10,546 nt of DNA, taken from contig SDVU01000784.1 in assembly GCA_016256075.1 (NCBI GenBank), positions 1-10,546 of the forward strand, in the 5' to 3' direction. This document shows, in pieces, positions 1-6,425 of this stretch. The position numbers and the translations under genes are program-made. The notes under the pieces are model-generated. The model had not been told where the DNA came from and did not search any database. It saw nothing but the letters and a program-made list of their open reading frames with translations. Origin of the DNA: Dictyocoela muelleri (taxonomy: Eukaryota > Microsporidia). The number at the start of each line of letters is the position of its first letter. Position 1 is the stretch's first letter.

Positions 1-152
1 TATAATTGTATAAAAATATTTTAGATCATGAAAAAAGGAGTCATTATCTATTTTTATCTGAAAATTTAGAAATGATTTTATATTTTCAACGTTGGTTCAT
101 CTCAAAGTTTTTAGTGGGATAACCCGGGTCACACGGCCATCATTAAGTTAAA
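1..152 (+). repeat. Partial copy of foldback arm plus flank (copy A)
   Basis: This stretch matches the minus strand of about 3078-3235 over its whole length with few changes, and its first ~115 bases also match the plus strand of 3253-3370. It is therefore a third copy of the arm that forms the palindrome at 3109-3376, cut off by the window edge. Similarity to the 3078-3235 copy runs past the palindrome end, through a shared CACACGG-CATCATTAAG block, and stops near 152. An open frame beginning YKNILDHEK is shared by copies A and C, but it has no recognisable domain and I do not call it a gene. Confidence 0.8.
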
Positions 153-211
153 ATAAAAAACGAATATAAAAACAATATAAAAATAAAATTTCAATTTAAA
201 TAAATTTAATA

Positions 212-905
212 TTAATTCCAAAAATTCGGAAAACTCAATATCTTTAAAGTTTTTGAAAACATAAACACGTTTAAAAGATCTGGAAATGTATCAATATTAA
301 TTCCACAAATGTAATACTCGATTTTCTTCAAATGCATCCCACGGTTTTCAATCTTTTGGGTGTTGGCTTTGGTTGCCGGATCAACGAAATAATGTTTGTG
401 GGATACAGTATCAGTATATCTATCAGTAATTTTTTTATATACTGCCTATTTATCTGAAACAACATATGATTTCGTTTTAATTTTTCTATTTATAATAGGT
501 AGTAATATTGCCGTCTTTCTATTTTTTACATTTTCAACATAACAATAGCCTGATTTAAATTCAATTGCACCAAGAACAAATGTTTAAATTCCTGGATCGC
601 CATATCCGTATTTTTGACGAACCCAAAAGGTTTAATCAATTTGTACTTATTTTAAAGTACCTCCCAATTGCCTTTTATTAAAATTGATAAATTTTAAAAT
701 TTGAGTTCGAAATAAGGTTATAAGCGTTTTATACATTTCCTCCCCAATACCGGGATTTTCCATGACATATTTGGCTGTAAAATGATTTTTATTAAAAAAA
801 ATAAAACCCAAATTTAGAAATATGAAAGGCGATATTTTTGATGAAGATAAAGAACAATTTTATAATAAATTCTTTTCTTTTTTGCATTAAATACACCACC
901 AAACT
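212..905 (-). pseudogene. Merlin/IS1595-like transposase remnant M1
   Basis: This is a decayed DDE transposase of the ISXO2-like family, which cuts and pastes its own element. On the minus strand one frame gives VQID-TFWVRQKYGYGD (first catalytic Asp), then FVLGAIEFKSGYCYVENV, then YVVSDK (second Asp), then HKHYFVDPATKANTQKIEN, the family's C-terminal block with the third acidic residue. The readable core runs from about 770 down to a stop at 212. At least four in-frame stops interrupt it, including TAA at the Glu codon of the IDE motif and TAG where SDKW expects Trp. The N-terminal part (about 770-905) is only weakly readable and no zinc ribbon is visible. The FVDPATKANTQ signature separates this copy from the others in the window. 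The family assignment is firm; the 5' limit is uncertain. Confidence 0.85.
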
Positions 906-926
906 AAACATAAAGGAAACCGGTGC

Positions 927-946
927 AAGGCTGTAAAACTGCCCAT
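927..946 (+). repeat. Motif shared by the 5' flanks of M1 and M2
   Basis: AAGGCTGTAAAACT-CCCA occurs here and again at 2844-2863, each time just upstream of a minus-strand Merlin transposase. A shorter inverted copy, AAGGCTG, lies at 2883-2889. It may be a terminal or subterminal repeat of this Merlin type. A matching 3' terminal repeat was not found for either copy, so that role is inference. Confidence 0.4.
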
Positions 947-1391
947 AACCAAGGTAGGAGGTCATGAATATAAAAAATAAATTTCAAAAAAAATAAAAAT
1001 AAATTTATCGAATTTTAATCAATATTTTTAATTAAAAACTTAATGACTTCGAAGAAGACTTCACCATTTTTTGAATTCATAATTTTTTAAATTGTAATAC
1101 CTCAATAAATTCTCCCAAAAAATTATTAATATAAGATTTCTTGACACCTAATTTTCGTTTTTTTTTAATATTTAAGTTGCGACTATAAATTTTCAATGTT
1201 ATTAGTATGATATCATTTTTTATTTTTAAAACCTTTACTGTGATTTACTATTTCATGTTTACATATAGAATTATTACTAGCAGAAGGATATGATGGATAC
1301 CCGTCTGTAATAACAAAAGTTCCTATTTATAGATGTTCAGAAATTATTTAGGGTATTGTAGGTGTCTTACGGTCTTTACCATTTTAACTAT

Positions 1392-1396
1392 AATAT
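1392..1396 (+). repeat. Left target-site duplication of nested element
   Basis: AATAT here and at 2255-2259 flanks the nested element directly. The flanking bases differ (T and G here, A and T there), so the duplication is 5 bp, within the ambiguity of AT-rich sequence. Confidence 0.75.
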
Positions 1397-1578
1397 GTCA
1401 GCGCCAAGCGCGTGAAATGCGCACAGTGAGCGACATTTTTAATAAATAATTAAAAATAGCCATTGTGGAAGTTGAACCCTGGTAAAGTAGCCACGGTAAT
1501 AATTATGTACCACTGAACCAGAAAACCAGTAATTTTAAAAAATAAACAATATAAATATTTTTTATTAATAAATAAATT
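1397..1578 (+). repeat. Left terminal inverted repeat of nested element
   Basis: This repeat is inverted relative to 2079-2254. The outer ~45 bases are GC- and CpG-rich, followed by CGACATTTTTAATAAA, the tRNA-like block on the minus strand, and an inner AT-rich part ending TTATTAATAAATAAATT in both copies. The copies have diverged noticeably, more in the outer CpG-rich part than in the tRNA-like block. Confidence 0.85.
1452..1520 (-). ncRNA. tRNA-like Pol III cassette in the left inverted repeat
   Basis: On the minus strand TGGTTCAGTGGTA (1520-1508) is an excellent internal A box, and GGTTCAACTTC (1478-1468) matches the B-box consensus GGTTCRANTCC closely. Their starts are 42 bases apart, which is tRNA-like spacing. 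A run of five T follows at 1456-1452, enough for a Pol III stop. I could not fold a full cloverleaf: the acceptor and T stems do not pair well. It therefore looks like a tRNA-derived promoter, as in SINE heads, rather than a working tRNA gene. Transcription would run outward from the element into M2 sequence. Confidence 0.6.
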
Positions 1579-1819
1579 TTAAAACTTCAATTAAGAATAA
1601 ATACTTTATTTTGTATACGTGATATAAACGTACGTAAATATTGCAGAAAAAACTCTTTTTGATACATTTTTAGACTTTTTACTTGACTTTCATAAACGAT
1701 TTTTAGTACTCCTACGCGTTATTGACTTAGAAAAAAGAGCTTAGATAAATTTATAAACAATATATGTAATTTTTTGCTGATTATAAGTCTCGGAACATTT
1801 TTTATGAATTAAAAATATA

Positions 1820-1835
1820 TTACTAAATTTAGTAA
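1820..1835. repeat. Perfect 16-bp palindrome in nested-element core
   Basis: TTACTAAATTTAGTAA is a perfect palindrome near the middle of the nested element. It could be a protein-binding site or chance in AT-rich DNA. Nothing else recognisable lies in the core (1579-2078), which has stops in all frames. Confidence 0.5.
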
Positions 1836-2078
1836 CTTCCAAGACTAATTATAATAGATACTTAAATTTATAAAAATAATAAAAATTTTCTCGGGATTTA
1901 TAATTAACAAAAAATTTTATAGGTCTTTAGTGTTTATACTTTTTCTTAAGTTTTTTCTTGGTCTTAAAACGTTGGAGTACCAACTTTTTCCCATATTAGT
2001 CAATATTTTTTTCTTATATTACCATAATATTTGTACTTGATTATAATTTGTTTAATTTTTAGACTAAATAGCACATAG

Positions 2079-2254
2079 AATTTATTTATTAATAAAAAAA
2101 TTATTTATTTGTTAATTTTTTAACATTCTTGGTCCTCTGGTTCAGTGTTACATAATTATTACAGTGGTTACACTACCAGGGTTCAACTCACACCAGGCCA
2201 TTTTTTTTATTAAAAATGTCGCGCATGGGCGAATGTCTCGCGCTGGGCGCGCGA
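2079..2254 (-). repeat. Right terminal inverted repeat of nested element
   Basis: This is the inverted partner of 1397-1578. It has the same order of parts: AT-rich inner end, tRNA-like block, oligo-T, CGACATTTTTAATAAA on the minus strand, and a GC-rich outer end. Confidence 0.85.
2138..2208 (+). ncRNA. tRNA-like Pol III cassette in the right inverted repeat
   Basis: TGGTTCAGTGTTA (2138-2150) is an A-box match and GGTTCAACTCA (2180-2190) a B-box match, 42 bases apart start to start. A run of eight T at 2201-2208 would end a Pol III transcript. The spacing of A box, B box and T run is the same as in the left repeat, on the opposite strand, so the two cassettes diverge outward. As on the left, no convincing cloverleaf forms. 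The alternative is chance resemblance, but two boxes, spacing and terminator all recurring in both copies argue against it. Confidence 0.6.
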
Positions 2255-2259
2255 AATAT
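2255..2259 (+). repeat. Right target-site duplication of nested element
   Basis: AATAT, matching 1392-1396. On the minus strand it falls inside the Asn-Ile codons of the interrupted M2 frame. Confidence 0.75.
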
Positions 2260-2843
2260 TATCTCCACTATTTTCTTTTATAATACCTATTATCCATGTG
2301 CCTCCTGGAATATCATCATACATTTGAGAAGGATATAATGCCAATTTACCTTTAAAAATAACCGTTTCATCTATTTGAACAGAATTTTCATTACCAAATA
2401 TCATTATTTCGTATTTTTTGTTATAAAATTTAAAAAACATCAGATAATTTGATTTTATATTTTGTAGGCTCATTTTTGATATTGAACAATCATTTAAAAT
2501 ACGTTTTTCATAGTCACGACATAGTATTTCATAAACTGCAAGAAAGTAATTGTTGAGTGGAATTTTGAGACTATTAATCAACTTGTTTAAAAACACTGAT
2601 CGCCTCAAGTGGCATGTTCTATCCGAACACCTATATGTAAGATTATTTAAATTTCCGGTAGACTTGCACAGTTTCATTGTACCATGACACTTGTGACACT
2701 GAATTTCTTGAGATATAAATTATCTTCTATTAAAAATTCAAATGATTTCATTGTTGATGAAAATATTTATACATTATTTTTGTAGGAATATTAAATATAT
2801 CGTGCATAAGGGTAATTATTAATATTTTTTTATTTTTTCTCTT

Positions 2844-2863
2844 AAGGCTGTAAAACTTCCCAC
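2844..2863 (+). repeat. Second copy of the M1/M2 5'-flank motif
   Basis: AAGGCTGTAAAACTTCCCAC lies about 90 bases upstream of the M2 ATG and matches 927-946 upstream of M1. With the inverted AAGGCTG at 2883-2889 it could form a small stem. It is a candidate 5' end of the M2 element. Confidence 0.4.
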
Positions 2864-2935
2864 ATAAATATGGATATTTTTTCAGCCTTGCTTCAGGAAA
2901 CCTTTTTTAGCTTATCATTTTCATTTTTTTTTACA

Positions 2936-3058
2936 TTAACTACATATTTTATTTATTGGTATTGCACCCAACAATTTAAATAATTCAAGAATGTCTTTAT
3001 TTTCATTAATAAATATAAAAAATTCATATTCCATTGCACGATTTAATCTTTTCAACAT
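2936..3058 (-). pseudogene. N-terminal fragment of another Merlin-type transposase
   Basis: From ATG at 3058 the frame reads MLKRLNRAMEYEFF, then NENKDILELFKLL, and ends after 40 residues at KICS. It matches the start of M6 at the right edge of the window (MLKRLNRA, then NNRNIVTMLQFLEIV with a Cys a few residues on), including the sequence CCCCTATGTT around the start. The Cys of KIC aligns with the first zinc-ribbon Cys of M6. M2 has its own separate N-terminus 185 bases further on, so this is the truncated 5' end of a different, M6-like copy lying against M2. No zinc ribbon or DDE part of it remains here. Confidence 0.65.
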
Positions 3059-3108
3059 AGGGGCTAATTAAAATATTTTTTAACTTAATGATGACCGTGT
3101 GACACCGT

Positions 3109-3376
3109 TTCACCCACTCAAAAACTTTGAGATGAACCAACGTTGAAAATATAAAATCATTTCCAAATTTTCTGATAAAAATAGATAATGCCTCTTTTTT
3201 TTCATGATCTAAAATATTTTTATACAATTATACTTTTTTGAGTAGCAAAAAGGTATAATTGTATAAAAATATTTTAGATCATGAAAAAAGTAGTCATTAT
3301 CTATTTTTATCAGAAAATTTAGAAATGATTTTATATTTTCAACGTTGGTTCTTCTCAATGTTTTTGAGTGGGCGAA
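3109..3376. repeat. 268-bp foldback palindrome FB1
   Basis: Arms of about 130 bp (3109-3239 and 3247-3376) are inverted copies with a 7-base loop GAGTAGC at 3240-3246. The left arm continues into the 5' flank of the MLKRLNRA fragment, and the start of the window (1-152) is a third copy of that arm and flank. The arms contain open frames starting MYKNILDHEK on both strands, which are simply the mirrored sequence. The right arm ends at a tail, AACCCGTTTGAGAACCGAA, that recurs at other palindromes in the window. No transposase is encoded. It is a MITE-like foldback or a locally inverted duplication. Confidence 0.85.
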
Positions 3377-3380
3377 CCCG

Positions 3381-4197
3381 TTTGAGAACCGAAGAACATC
3401 AAAAATCAACCGTTCGCATTTCAACAGTTGTTAAAATCAGATTAAAAGGTTATTACATGTAAAAAATGCTTCACATGTCTTAATATTCCATTATCTTGTA
3501 AAAAATCGAATATTTTCGTATCATTATTAAATCAATTATGATATCAATTAAATTTTTTTATTTTATAAAGAATATTTAACAATTTAAAAAAATCTAAAAT
3601 TTTGCTTTTGTTCGGAAAAGTGTCTACTTTGAATTTTTTTTTATAAAATAGGAATTTTTCCAAACAAGACCCAAAACATTTATAATTTATAAAATACCAA
3701 CTTAAAGTTAATAAAAAAATGGTACTGACTATCTATTCTAAATAAATTTAGTAGCCTACATAAAAGCTCATAAAAAATGATTTCATAGATTGAAAAATCA
3801 CAGTATATGCTGTTTTTTTCTCTAGTCTTTATCTATTAATTTCAAAATATGGGCTGGGTCGCGATTCTTTCCGTGGGGTGAATAACGACCAGTTTTGACC
3901 CAAAATAAATTGAGCTCTTTAATATAATTCATACAGGTTCCGGATACGGTTACACATAAAGAGAGACTAAACCATTATTATAAGAGGCTTTTAATCAGGA
4001 ATTTGAAAAAGAGTCGGATAAAAGTATTTAACCATTGATTTTATTACATTACATGTGTTTATATTCGTAACCATTAAATACTAATGCAATAGAGGGAATC
4101 CATCATTATTATTTAAATGCCAATATTTCAATTCTTAATATTCCAAATCAATTTACTATTTAATAAAACCGTGAAAAGTTAGAATATGAAATATCGG
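3381..4197. other. About 800 bp with no recognisable gene
   Basis: This stretch is AT-rich with frequent stops in all frames. It opens with the tail shared with other foldbacks (3375-3393). Near 3840-3900 there is a slightly GC-richer patch with a weak GGTCG...CGACC stem. I see no tRNA, no transposase motif and no long repeat. Confidence 0.5.
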
Positions 4198-4209
4198 TAC
4201 TGAGTCCCC

Positions 4210-4495
4210 CAAATGACCCAAAATTAGACCACAAAAAGGCAATAAAAAAATGATAAAGAAAAGGTTTTTGAAATGATCTCGACGTGATATTAGCGGAAAT
4301 GGAGTCTTTAAAAATTTCTTGTTCTAAAAAAGGAAATATACACTCAAAATATTCTATTTTTTGTCGTGTATATTATCTTTTTTAAAACAAGAAATTTTTA
4401 AAGACTCCATTTCCGCTAATATCACGTCGAGATCATTTTAAAAACTCATTGTTTTTTATTTTTTGATTGCTTTTTTGGAGTCTAATTTTGGATCC
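4210..4495. repeat. First palindrome of FB2
   Basis: An inverted repeat of ~286 bp. Its inner arms, 4271-4322 and 4388-4439, look identical over about 52 bases, while the outer arms contain mismatches. The loop is about 30 AT-rich bases around 4345-4370. Identity of the inner arms beside diverged outer arms suggests recent copying or conversion between the arms. Confidence 0.85.
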
Positions 4496-4725
4496 GTTGA
4501 GGTAAAAAATAGTTTTGTCGACATAACTATTTTTAATTTTTATATTCATGTTAAAGCCTATAAAAAATATAAATAAAATGATAATTAATGAAATTATAAT
4601 ATTAATAAAAGACGCGTAATATCATTTCTACAATGATATGATATCACATGGAATATTTGAGGTCTAAAAAATCTGTTAAAAATAAACTTAAAAGGTGGTA
4701 TTCTATTGATTTTTTATTTTTATTT

Positions 4726-4990
4726 ACCCTAATGGACCCCAATAGGGTAATCAAAAAATGATAAAAAATTTGTTTTAGAAAAGATATTATCGCGATAATA
4801 GCGGAAATTCAGTTTATAATAAGAAAATATATTTATTTTTTTTGTTAAAAGGTCTTTTCCTAAAATAGAAATATCAAAAGGTTTTTTCCCTAAGACTCGA
4901 TTTCCGCTAATATCACGTCGAGATCATTTCAAAAACATATTTTTTATCATTTTTTGATTACCTTTTCTGGGTTTAATTCTGGGGGGACTC
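4726..4990. repeat. Second palindrome of FB2
   Basis: This is an inverted repeat of the same unit as 4210-4495 but much more diverged: the left arm carries ATTATCGCGATAATAGCGGAAAT where the right keeps the GATCTCGACGTGATATTAG form. The spacer from 4496 to 4725 is AT-rich and has no recognisable content. Confidence 0.75.
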
Positions 4991-4994
4991 AGTA

Positions 4995-5337
4995 CCCTTA
5001 TAAAATGTGTTTTTTATAAAATTCCTTTAGAGGAGGGATTATAAGGTTCTTTTTAGTGGGGATGTTTTTAATAAGATTCCAAAAACATTGATTAATTTCC
5101 CACTTTTTAATTTTTATTAGCCTTTTTATTTTTTTCCGCCTTTTTATTTTTCACTCCACTTTTAAATTAATATTTTTGCCAATTTTAAACTTTCATATGT
5201 TATCTACAACAAAATTAATATTAGACTGGCAAAAATTTTTCCCTCCGTCTTATAAATTTAACCCTCCCTTGTATTATTAATTCTTACCAAATTTTCCCAA
5301 CGACCGTATATTTAACTTTTGCTAATAAAACTTATGT
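4995..5337. other. Intervening AT-rich stretch, no gene
   Basis: No coding or RNA signal is visible. There is a short imperfect tandem of GCCTTTTTATTTTT near 5110-5155 and an imperfect inverted pair around TTAATATTTTTGCCA (5166) and TGGCAAAAATTTTT (5226). Confidence 0.45.
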
Positions 5338-5580
5338 TCTCCAACGGGTTAGTCAATCCAAAAATTCATATCTAGAGAAAAAACGAACATAATGAAAGAT
5401 AATCAAAATTTCATGGTATTAATAATTCGGAGTCTTTTTTTTATATACCCATTTGTATATAAAAAATGGGTATATAAAAAAACTCCGGGATTAATAAATA
5501 CCATGAAATTTCGATTATCTTTCATTATGTTCGTTTTTTCTCTCGATATGAATTTTAGGATTGACTAACCCGTTTGAGAT
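5338..5580. repeat. 243-bp foldback palindrome FB3
   Basis: Arms of about 115 bp end with ACGGGTTAGTCAATCC on the left and its complement on the right, around a 13-base loop at 5453-5465. The arms are nearly identical, with a few changes and small indels. The right arm runs out through AACCCGTTTGAGATCCGAA (5567-5585), almost the same tail as at FB1. There is no ORF inside. It looks like a MITE-type foldback. Confidence 0.85.
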
Positions 5581-5607
5581 CCGAAATTTTTTATATAGTC
5601 TTATATA

Positions 5608-5729
5608 CATATTGTAAAAATCATTTTAATATAAGATGTTTTACCAATTTTCGTAAATTTAAGGCTTTGTCGAAAATTTACTAAACTTGGTAATATCAGT
5701 TTATATTAAAAACTGATTTATACAATATG
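5608..5729. repeat. Small diverged palindrome FB5
   Basis: CATATTGTA at 5608 and its complement ending at 5729 bound an inverted repeat with ~55-base arms (shared pieces AATATAA, TTACCAA, GTAAATTT) and a short loop around AAGGCTTTGTCG. Weak inverted similarity extends outward to about 5584-5752. It is older than FB3, judging by the mismatches and indels between arms. Confidence 0.65.
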
Positions 5730-5752
5730 TTTTTAGACTCTATATTTTTTTC

Positions 5753-6139
5753 TTTGTAATTTCATATTGCGTAGTTTATGATATTTTTTAGAGGTAGGTT
5801 TGTAAGGAGGGTTGGAACAAATAATTATCGATTTCAATGTAATTTTTTATTAATTTTTTTTTAATTCATGGTGTTTCTTATTCAAAAATTACTCTTTTTG
5901 CTTTTATATCGAAAGATGAGTATTTTTTTAAAAAAATTAGGCATCTTTTGATAGAAAAACCAAAAAAATATTTGAAAAAATTTTGAAAATTTAGTATAAA
6001 ATATGGGTAAATTCTAAAAGTGAATAACACCAATTTTAAGTCTTATAAATCCATTTCGCGGATAATCTTTTAAAAGTCGCATATTGAGATTTTTTATACT
6101 AATTTGATAATTGTTCATTTCAGAAATTGACAAATATAA
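5753..6139. other. AT-rich stretch before the mariner remnant, no gene
   Basis: No ORF, RNA gene or repeat of note was seen. An AGGAGGGTT patch near 5805 resembles purine-rich pieces near 5030, but is too short to interpret. Confidence 0.45.
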
Positions 6140-6172
6140 TACAGTGTTTTCCAAAGTTATAGACACATTTTC
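6140..6172 (+). repeat. Putative left terminal repeat of the mariner element
   Basis: TA followed by CAGTGTTTTCCAAAGTTATA and then GACAC is the form expected for a Tc1/mariner terminus: the TA target, CAGTG, then a region with CAAA-TATAGACAC seen in many fungal and protist members of that family. It lies about 285 bases upstream of the transposase start. The right partner is not in the window, because the element is cut off by Merlin M3. Confidence 0.6.
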
Positions 6173-6391
6173 CCAAAGTTATAGACACATTTTCCCAAAG
6201 TTATAGACACATTTTTCCAAAGTTATAGACACATTTTTCCAAAGTTATAGACACATTTTCCCAGAGTTATAGACACATTTTCCCAAAGTTATAGACACAT
6301 TTTCCCAAAGTTATAGACACATTTTCCCAAAGTTATAGGCACATTTTCCCAAAGTTATAGACACATTTTCCCAAAGTTATAGACACATTTT
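6151..6391 (+). repeat. Minisatellite, eleven 22-bp units
   Basis: Eleven head-to-tail copies of a 22-base unit, CCAAAGTTATAGACACATTT plus two further pyrimidines, run from 6151 to 6391. Variation is slight: AGAGTTATAG in one unit, TTATAGGC in another, and T for C in the linker of a few. The first unit is continuous with the putative mariner terminus, so the array looks like expansion of the terminal sequence itself. It ends about 35 bases before the transposase ATG. Confidence 0.95.
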
Positions 6392-6425
6392 TCTAATATT
6401 TATACATAATAGACCCCTTTAAATA

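Larger units (their letters stand above)
1397..2254. mobile_element. 858-bp inverted-repeat element nested in M2, unclassified
   Basis: Two inverted repeats of about 180 bp (1397-1578 and 2079-2254) enclose about 500 bp of AT-rich unique sequence. The direct repeat AATAT flanks the unit at 1392-1396 and 2255-2259. Removing the unit and one AATAT rejoins the M2 frame as ...SGDN-IIVKMVK, which is strong evidence for an insertion with a 5-bp target duplication. The outer ends are GC-rich (GCGCCAAGCGCG and GCGCCCAGCGCG) in an otherwise AT-rich window. I see no transposase or other ORF in the core, so the element is non-autonomous. Five-base duplications with such long inverted repeats do not point clearly to a known DNA transposon superfamily, and I leave it unassigned. 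Confidence 0.85.
1015..2751 (-). pseudogene. Merlin/IS1595-like transposase remnant M2, split by an inserted element
   Basis: This Merlin transposase is readable from ATG at 2751 (MKSFEFLIEDNLYL) to a stop at 1015. The N-terminal zinc ribbon is visible as CHKCHG followed by YRCSDRTCHLRRSVF. The first Asp is in VQIDETVIFKGK (about 2365-2400), and GGTWIIGIIKENSGDN ends at 2258. The protein resumes beyond the inserted element (1397-2254) with IVKMVK, then GTFVITDGYPSYPSAS (second Asp), KHEIVNHSKGFKN and TNNIENL-SQLK (third acidic residue). Breaks outside the insertion include a frameshift near 2710 just before the zinc ribbon, one near 1370, one near 1160, and stops where the family has Trp (NLW to TAG, KKW to TGA). 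It is a different subfamily from M1, M3, M4 and M5. Confidence 0.9.
4200..4992. mobile_element. TA-flanked 793-bp MITE FB2 made of two palindromes
   Basis: The ends are inverted copies: CTGAGTCCCCC at 4200 and its complement ending at 4992, each next to TA (4198-4199 and 4993-4994). Terminal repeats flanked by TA are the mark of Tc1/mariner-type insertion. Inside, one ~85-bp unit appears four times in alternating orientation at about 4211-4310, 4388-4494, 4726-4812 and 4890-4985. Key pieces are AATCAAAAAATGATAAA, GATCTCGACGTGATATTAG and TAGCGGAAAT. There is no ORF. The mariner remnant at 6426 shows that this superfamily was present, but its end sequence differs, so this element probably used another mariner copy. 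Confidence 0.75.

Noticed and set aside
1452-1520. A functional tRNA gene
   Set aside because: A and B boxes and oligo-T are present, but acceptor and T stems do not pair and no clear anticodon arm forms; kept only as a tRNA-like Pol III cassette.
1397-2254. An LTR-type element
   Set aside because: The end repeats are inverted, not direct, and no reverse transcriptase, primer site or polypurine tract is seen.
3024-3462. Genes on both strands starting MYKNILDHEK
   Set aside because: They are mirror images inside a palindrome and a repeat arm, frames differ between copies because of an indel, and no domain is recognisable.
3600-3640. A second mariner terminus on the minus strand (CAAAGTAGACACTTTTCC resembles the minisatellite unit)
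   Set aside because: The match is short and gapped, there is no TA-CAGTG tip, and no transposase is nearby.
3840-3900. A structured RNA in the GC-richer patch
   Set aside because: Only one weak five-base stem with a long loop was found and no family features were visible.
6151-6391. A CRISPR array
   Set aside because: The 22-base units follow each other with no unique spacers; it is a plain tandem repeat at a transposon end.
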